Positions 4,978 through 7,663 of a stretch of 7,663 nt of DNA are shown here, piece after piece. Under the pieces are notes generated by a model that searched no databases, was not told the DNA's origin, and was given only the letters and a program-made list of their open reading frames with translations. The stretch is from positions 1-7,663 of the forward strand of contig DATKMG010000242.1 in the NCBI GenBank assembly GCA_035541995.1. Reading direction: 5' to 3'. The translations under genes and the position numbers were made by a program. Position 1 is the first letter of the stretch. Every line of letters starts with the position of its first letter. Origin of the DNA: DATKMG01 sp035541995. GTDB lineage: Bacteria > Acidobacteriota > Terriglobia > Versatilivoradales > Versatilivoraceae.

Positions 4978-5327
4978 GCGCTCGCATTCCTTTCCCCGCC
5001 CATAGTTAGACTATCACCGGCCTTGGGCTTCTAATGGGCGTCTGCAAAAGAACGCATTCTACTTTAGAACTGACGATTGAACCTCGACTATTTTGAGATT
5101 TGTCTTGAAGTCGGGACTTTTCCTGACGGGGATACGCCTTGAGGTCACCTGCTCGCCACGGGCCTTCAAGAAACGATCAACTGCAAATCGACAGGTAGAC
5201 CTGTTTGGTGTGGGCCGCGCCGTGGGCAAGTCACAAGAAGCCAAGACCGAGGAATCAAGCTCTGCCTTACCTCCTTCGCATTTCCAGATGTCCATTAAGT
5301 GCTGGTCTTGGCAGTTTTATTGTGTCC
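4978..5327. other. Region between the DUF1684 and DUF4097 genes
   Basis: This 350-base stretch carries the upstream side of the DUF1684 gene, including a small dyad ATAGT-TAG-ACTAT at 5003-5015, too short to interpret. It also contains a doubtful minus-strand ORF at 5059-5295. No promoter of good match, terminator or RNA gene was seen. Confidence 0.4.
5059..5295 (-). CDS. Doubtful hypothetical protein, 78 residues
   Basis: A minus-strand open frame 32 bases downstream of the DUF4097 gene and in the same direction. It begins with ATG and ends with TAG, but no Shine-Dalgarno sequence precedes the ATG. The only GGAGG lies inside the frame with no nearby start. Codon choice looks plausibly coding, and the C-terminal half is basic (RFLKARGEQVTSRRIPVRK) with three Cys in the N-terminal half. 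I recognise no family. It could be a small gene, a remnant, or chance. Confidence 0.25.
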   Translation of the reverse strand: MDIWKCEGGKAELDSSVLASCDLPTARPTPNRSTCRFAVDRFLKARGEQVTSRRIPVRKSPDFKTNLKIVEVQSSVLK

Positions 5328-6125
5328 TCAATGCTTTCCAAGATGGATATCACCGGAAACCGTGGTCATATGCAAATTGTAGGTCCCATTGCCAAGACGT
5401 CCGCGAGCGGATTGGCCGGGCCCGAATTCGGGTGACTGGACTTGGATCGGAAGATCCGTCTCAACGGAACCCGATACCGTTGAAATTTCCACCTCGACAT
5501 CAGGATTGGCGGGAAGTTTCACATTCACATCGCCGCTGGCTGTCGAGACTTTCATTTGATGGTCGTTGCCCTCGAGTTTCGTTATATCTACACTGACATC
5601 ACCACTAGCTGATTCTGCATTGGCCAGGCCATAAATTTGTTTGAACGCTACGTCTCCGCTGGCCGTCTTGGCCCGCACTTGACCTGTAACATTTTCGAAG
5701 TGGACATCGCCACTGGCCGAGTGGGCGTCCAAATCCCCCCTAACATCTCGAACCTTGATGTCGCCACTGGCTGTAGAGAGTCGGTCAAATTTATATGCCA
5801 CAGAACGAGGCACTTGCACCTCGAAGCGGACACTAGCATTGCAGTTGCCGTTTTGCGGGTAATGGGCTTTAAGCGAGAGACTTCCAACGTCGCTGGTGTC
5901 TTCCACATCCACCCGATCCTTATCCCGGCCTTCCACGGCAGCTCTTACTTGAATAGTCGATCCTTCGTAACCGGTAATCAAAATGTCGCCGGAAACGTTC
6001 TCGATTTTGATCCTGCTTCCGGGCCCCAGGGTATAACTTTTCTGAAAATCAGCACTCGCTCCCACATGAACGACAACAAATCCAAACACGAGGACCATCG
6101 ACAAGATCTGAAAGAGACGATGCAT
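5328..6125 (-). CDS. Secreted DUF4097-family beta-repeat protein
   Basis: A 265-residue protein with a signal peptide (hydrophobic core 7-22, cleavage likely after ASA at 23-25) and an almost wholly beta, repetitive mature part. The repeat hallmark is a T/S-A/V-S-G-D-V/I turn, seen eight times (Gly at 46, 121, 139, 157, 175, 198, 219 and 258). Four central copies are exactly 18 residues apart. This is the DUF4097 (putative adhesin) pattern, expected to form a right-handed beta solenoid in the periplasm or on the cell surface. Two proline-containing breaks (around 205-208 and 226-236) interrupt the regularity. The start is firm: ATG 6125 is preceded by AAGGAG at about nine bases. It is divergent from glgX across 175 bases. 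DUF4097 proteins often sit beside sensors or anti-sigma factors, but none is in view. Whether it binds a surface or another protein is unknown. Confidence 0.9.
   Translation of the reverse strand: MHRLFQILSMVLVFGFVVVHVGASADFQKSYTLGPGSRIKIENVSGDILITGYEGSTIQVRAAVEGRDKDRVDVEDTSDVGSLSLKAHYPQNGNCNASVRFEVQVPRSVAYKFDRLSTASGDIKVRDVRGDLDAHSASGDVHFENVTGQVRAKTASGDVAFKQIYGLANAESASGDVSVDITKLEGNDHQMKVSTASGDVNVKLPANPDVEVEISTVSGSVETDLPIQVQSPEFGPGQSARGRLGNGTYNLHMTTVSGDIHLGKH
5595..5776 (-). repeat. 54-bp periodic repeat inside the DUF4097 gene
   Basis: A conserved block resembling GACATCGCCACTGGC starts at 5595, 5649, 5703 and 5757, spaced exactly 54 bases. A further related copy lies near 5526. It encodes the 18-residue turn repeat of the protein. 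The copies have diverged at third positions, so this is an old internal duplication kept by selection on the protein. Confidence 0.75.
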
Positions 6126-6210
6126 ACAGCTACACTCCTTTGATCAAGCTTGACCGCTTCCTGCCAAGTAAGTGACAGGCAAAGCAAAAAGGTTTCAGAT
6201 CAACCGAGGC

Positions 6211-6240
6211 ATTATATCGGCCTCTTCTAACACCTTGACT
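6211..6240 (-). promoter_or_regulatory. Candidate promoter of the DUF4097 gene (perfect -10)
   Basis: TATAAT occurs exactly on the minus strand at 6211-6216. The sequence about 17 bases upstream (GTCAAG) is a poor -35, so an activator or another sigma factor may be needed. Transcription would start near 6204, leaving a leader of about 80 bases that contains the palindrome TCAAGCTTGA (6144-6153). Confidence 0.4.
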
Positions 6241-6263
6241 TGTCCTCATTTCCCCTTTAACCT
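6235..6263 (+). promoter_or_regulatory. Candidate promoter of glgX
   Basis: TTGACT (6235-6240, five of six) is followed after 17 bases by TAACCT (6258-6263, three of six, keeping the key second A and final T). It would start transcription near 6270, some 30 bases before the GTG start. The -10 is weak, so this is only a candidate. Confidence 0.3.
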
Positions 6264-6300
6264 CAGGGGCTGCGAGTATCCTAGAACGAGGCGTCGGACG

Positions 6301-7663
6301 GTGAGACCCAGAAAACCCGCAGAAGAAGCCGGACCGTCGAAGCTCCCCCCCCAGTATCAGATTAGCCGCGGTCAACCTTTGCCGCTGGGAGCCACGCTGA
6401 AACCCAACGGGGTCAATTTCTCGGTTTTCTCGCGCAATGCCACCTCGGTGACCCTCGTGATTGTGTTGCCCGATAAGGTCCATTCCAGACTGGAATTTCC
6501 GTTGGACTCAAGATTCAACCGAACGGGGGACATCTGGCATGCGTTTGTCGCAGGACTTGACCGGGGCATCGAGTATGGGTACCGGGTCGAGCGCTTGCCC
6601 AATTCTGAACCCCAAGTTCATCGTTTCGATGGACGGAGAGTGCTGTTAGATCCTTATTCCAAAGCTCTTTCTGGAGGAATCCAGTGGGGGCAGACGCTGC
6701 ATCTGAAAAGCAGTCGGGCATCAGTCCGAAAGGCAAGTTCACGTCACGGGCTTTTGGTTGAGGACAATTTTGATTGGGGTTTGGACCAGCCTCTCAATGT
6801 TCATCTGGCTGATTCCGTCATCTATGAAATGCACGTTCGTGGTTTCACGCGGCATTCTTCTTCCCGCGTGGCCCACCCCGGAACGTTTCGCGGCATCATT
6901 GAGAAGATTCCTTACTTGAAGGAACTGGGCATTACTGCAGTTGAACTGATGCCCGTTGCTGAGTTCGAGGAATTGGACAATCCGCGGTCAAATCCCTTGA
7001 CAGGTGAGAGACTGACCAATTATTGGGGCTACCAGCCGATCTCCTTCTTTGCCTTGAAAGCCGCTTATGCCTCCAACAGCAATAGTTGGGGTCAAATCAA
7101 TGAATTCAAGGCCATGGTCAGGGCCCTGCATGACGCCGGGATCGAAATCCTTCTGGACGTGGTCTTCAATCACACGGCAGAGGGAGACGAGCGGGGCCCT
7201 ACGTTTTCGTTCCGCGGCTTGGACAATGCCATTTACTACATGATTGACCCAAAGACCGGTGCCTATGCCAATTATTCCGGTTGCGGCAACACCTTGAACT
7301 GTAATCATCCCGTAGTACGGAGCTTAATCCTTGACTGCTTACGCTACTGGGTCACGGAAATGCACGTGGATGGATTCCGCTTTGATCTGGCCTCCATCCT
7401 GGGGCGTGACAGCGATGGATCAGTCCTGTCCAACCCTCCATTGCTTGAACGAATTGCCGGCGATCCAGTTCTGGCCAACACGAAGTTAATTGCCGAAGCT
7501 TGGGACGCAGCCGGGCTCTATCAAGTTGGATCCTTTCCCAATTGGGGTCGCTGGGCTGAGTGGAATGGCAGGTTTCGGGATGATGTTCGTCGCTTTGTGC
7601 GCGGCGACGCCGGTATCGTCTCCCTGCTGGCTACTCGTCTGGCCGGGAGTGCTGACCTTTACC
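6301..7663 (+). CDS. glgX: Glycogen debranching enzyme GlgX (truncated at window edge)
   Basis: A cytoplasmic isoamylase-type GH13 enzyme that hydrolyses alpha-1,6 branch linkages of glycogen, mainly short branches left by glycogen phosphorylase. The first 454 residues are visible and the frame is open to the edge. A CBM48 domain comes first (about 20-110, opening RGQPLPLGATLKPNGVNFSVFS). The GH13 barrel then starts with VIYEMHVRGFT (173-183), followed by NYWGYQPISFFA. Catalytic regions are intact: DVVFNHT (286-292), GFRFDLAS with nucleophile D362 and R360 (358-365), and IAEAWD with acid/base E399 (397-402). The transition-state-stabilising Asp lies beyond the edge. I chose GTG 6301: GAGG lies nine bases upstream and no ATG precedes the CBM48 start. 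The frame stays open further upstream, so TTG 6235 is an alternative. No other glycogen or trehalose gene is in view; TreX is a close relative by sequence. Confidence 0.93.
   Translation, partial: MRPRKPAEEAGPSKLPPQYQISRGQPLPLGATLKPNGVNFSVFSRNATSVTLVIVLPDKVHSRLEFPLDSRFNRTGDIWHAFVAGLDRGIEYGYRVERLPNSEPQVHRFDGRRVLLDPYSKALSGGIQWGQTLHLKSSRASVRKASSRHGLLVEDNFDWGLDQPLNVHLADSVIYEMHVRGFTRHSSSRVAHPGTFRGIIEKIPYLKELGITAVELMPVAEFEELDNPRSNPLTGERLTNYWGYQPISFFALKAAYASNSNSWGQINEFKAMVRALHDAGIEILLDVVFNHTAEGDERGPTFSFRGLDNAIYYMIDPKTGAYANYSGCGNTLNCNHPVVRSLILDCLRYWVTEMHVDGFRFDLASILGRDSDGSVLSNPPLLERIAGDPVLANTKLIAEAWDAAGLYQVGSFPNWGRWAEWNGRFRDDVRRFVRGDAGIVSLLATRLAGSADLY

Noticed and set aside
5003..5015. ATAGT-TAG-ACTAT dyad upstream of the DUF1684 gene as an operator
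   Set aside because: Five-base arms are expected by chance in a window of this size and no promoter elements align with it.
5093..5596. Plus-strand ORF of 167 residues
   Set aside because: Its second half is antisense to the well-supported DUF4097 gene and it begins with a TTG lacking a ribosome site.
5637..6143. Plus-strand ORF of 168 residues
   Set aside because: Entirely antisense to the DUF4097 gene; it stays open because of that gene's periodic composition.
6130..6742. Minus-strand ORFs opposite the start of glgX
   Set aside because: They are shadows of the glgX coding strand, which carries clear CBM48 and GH13 motifs.

Overview
The window reads as chromosomal bacterial DNA of mixed base composition. 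It carries an ABC-2 permease tail, tandem PilZ proteins, a secreted DUF1684 protein, a DUF4097 repeat protein and GlgX. Together with the use of TTG and GTG starts, this gene mix fits an Acidobacteriota-like or other Gram-negative soil/sediment lineage. That placement is an inference from the families; no rRNA or other taxonomic marker is present.

Layout. Bases 1-329 (+) are the C-terminal end of an ABC-2 export permease, and 330-627 hold no convincing gene. A short J-domain protein lies at 628-1002 (-). It is divergent from a PHP-domain metal-dependent hydrolase at 1165-2136 (+) that needs a TTG start. Bases 2214-2330 (-) encode a 38-residue Lys/Ala/Pro protein resembling histone H1 tails, small enough to be missed by length-filtered gene callers. 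It has a strong ribosome binding site and its own terminator. Upstream on the same strand is a ribbon-helix-helix DNA-binding protein (2469-2726). This is preceded by a very AT-rich block with a near-consensus sigma-70 promoter.

Bases 2820-3199 are gene-poor. They contain an open frame without a start that could be a gene remnant, and an orphan Shine-Dalgarno sequence that could serve a 33-codon upstream ORF. Two PilZ proteins, overlapping by 17 bases, follow (3200-3652 and 3636-3983, +). Convergent to them is a secreted DUF1684 protein (4066-4977, -) with a TTG start. A secreted DUF4097 beta-repeat protein (5328-6125, -) comes next. It shares a 175-bp divergent control region with a glycogen debranching enzyme (GlgX) that starts at GTG 6301 and runs off the right edge.

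How the genes relate. The only tight unit is the PilZ pair, which probably responds to cyclic di-GMP. The ribbon-helix-helix and H1-like genes are adjacent, co-oriented and both predicted to bind nucleic acid, so a joint nucleoid or regulatory role is possible. The remaining genes look like unrelated single-gene transcription units. No CRISPR array, insertion sequence, tRNA or rRNA was seen, and no clear novel defence or mobile system. The most under-described element is the AT-rich promoter, ribbon-helix-helix and H1-like peptide block at about 2159-2852.
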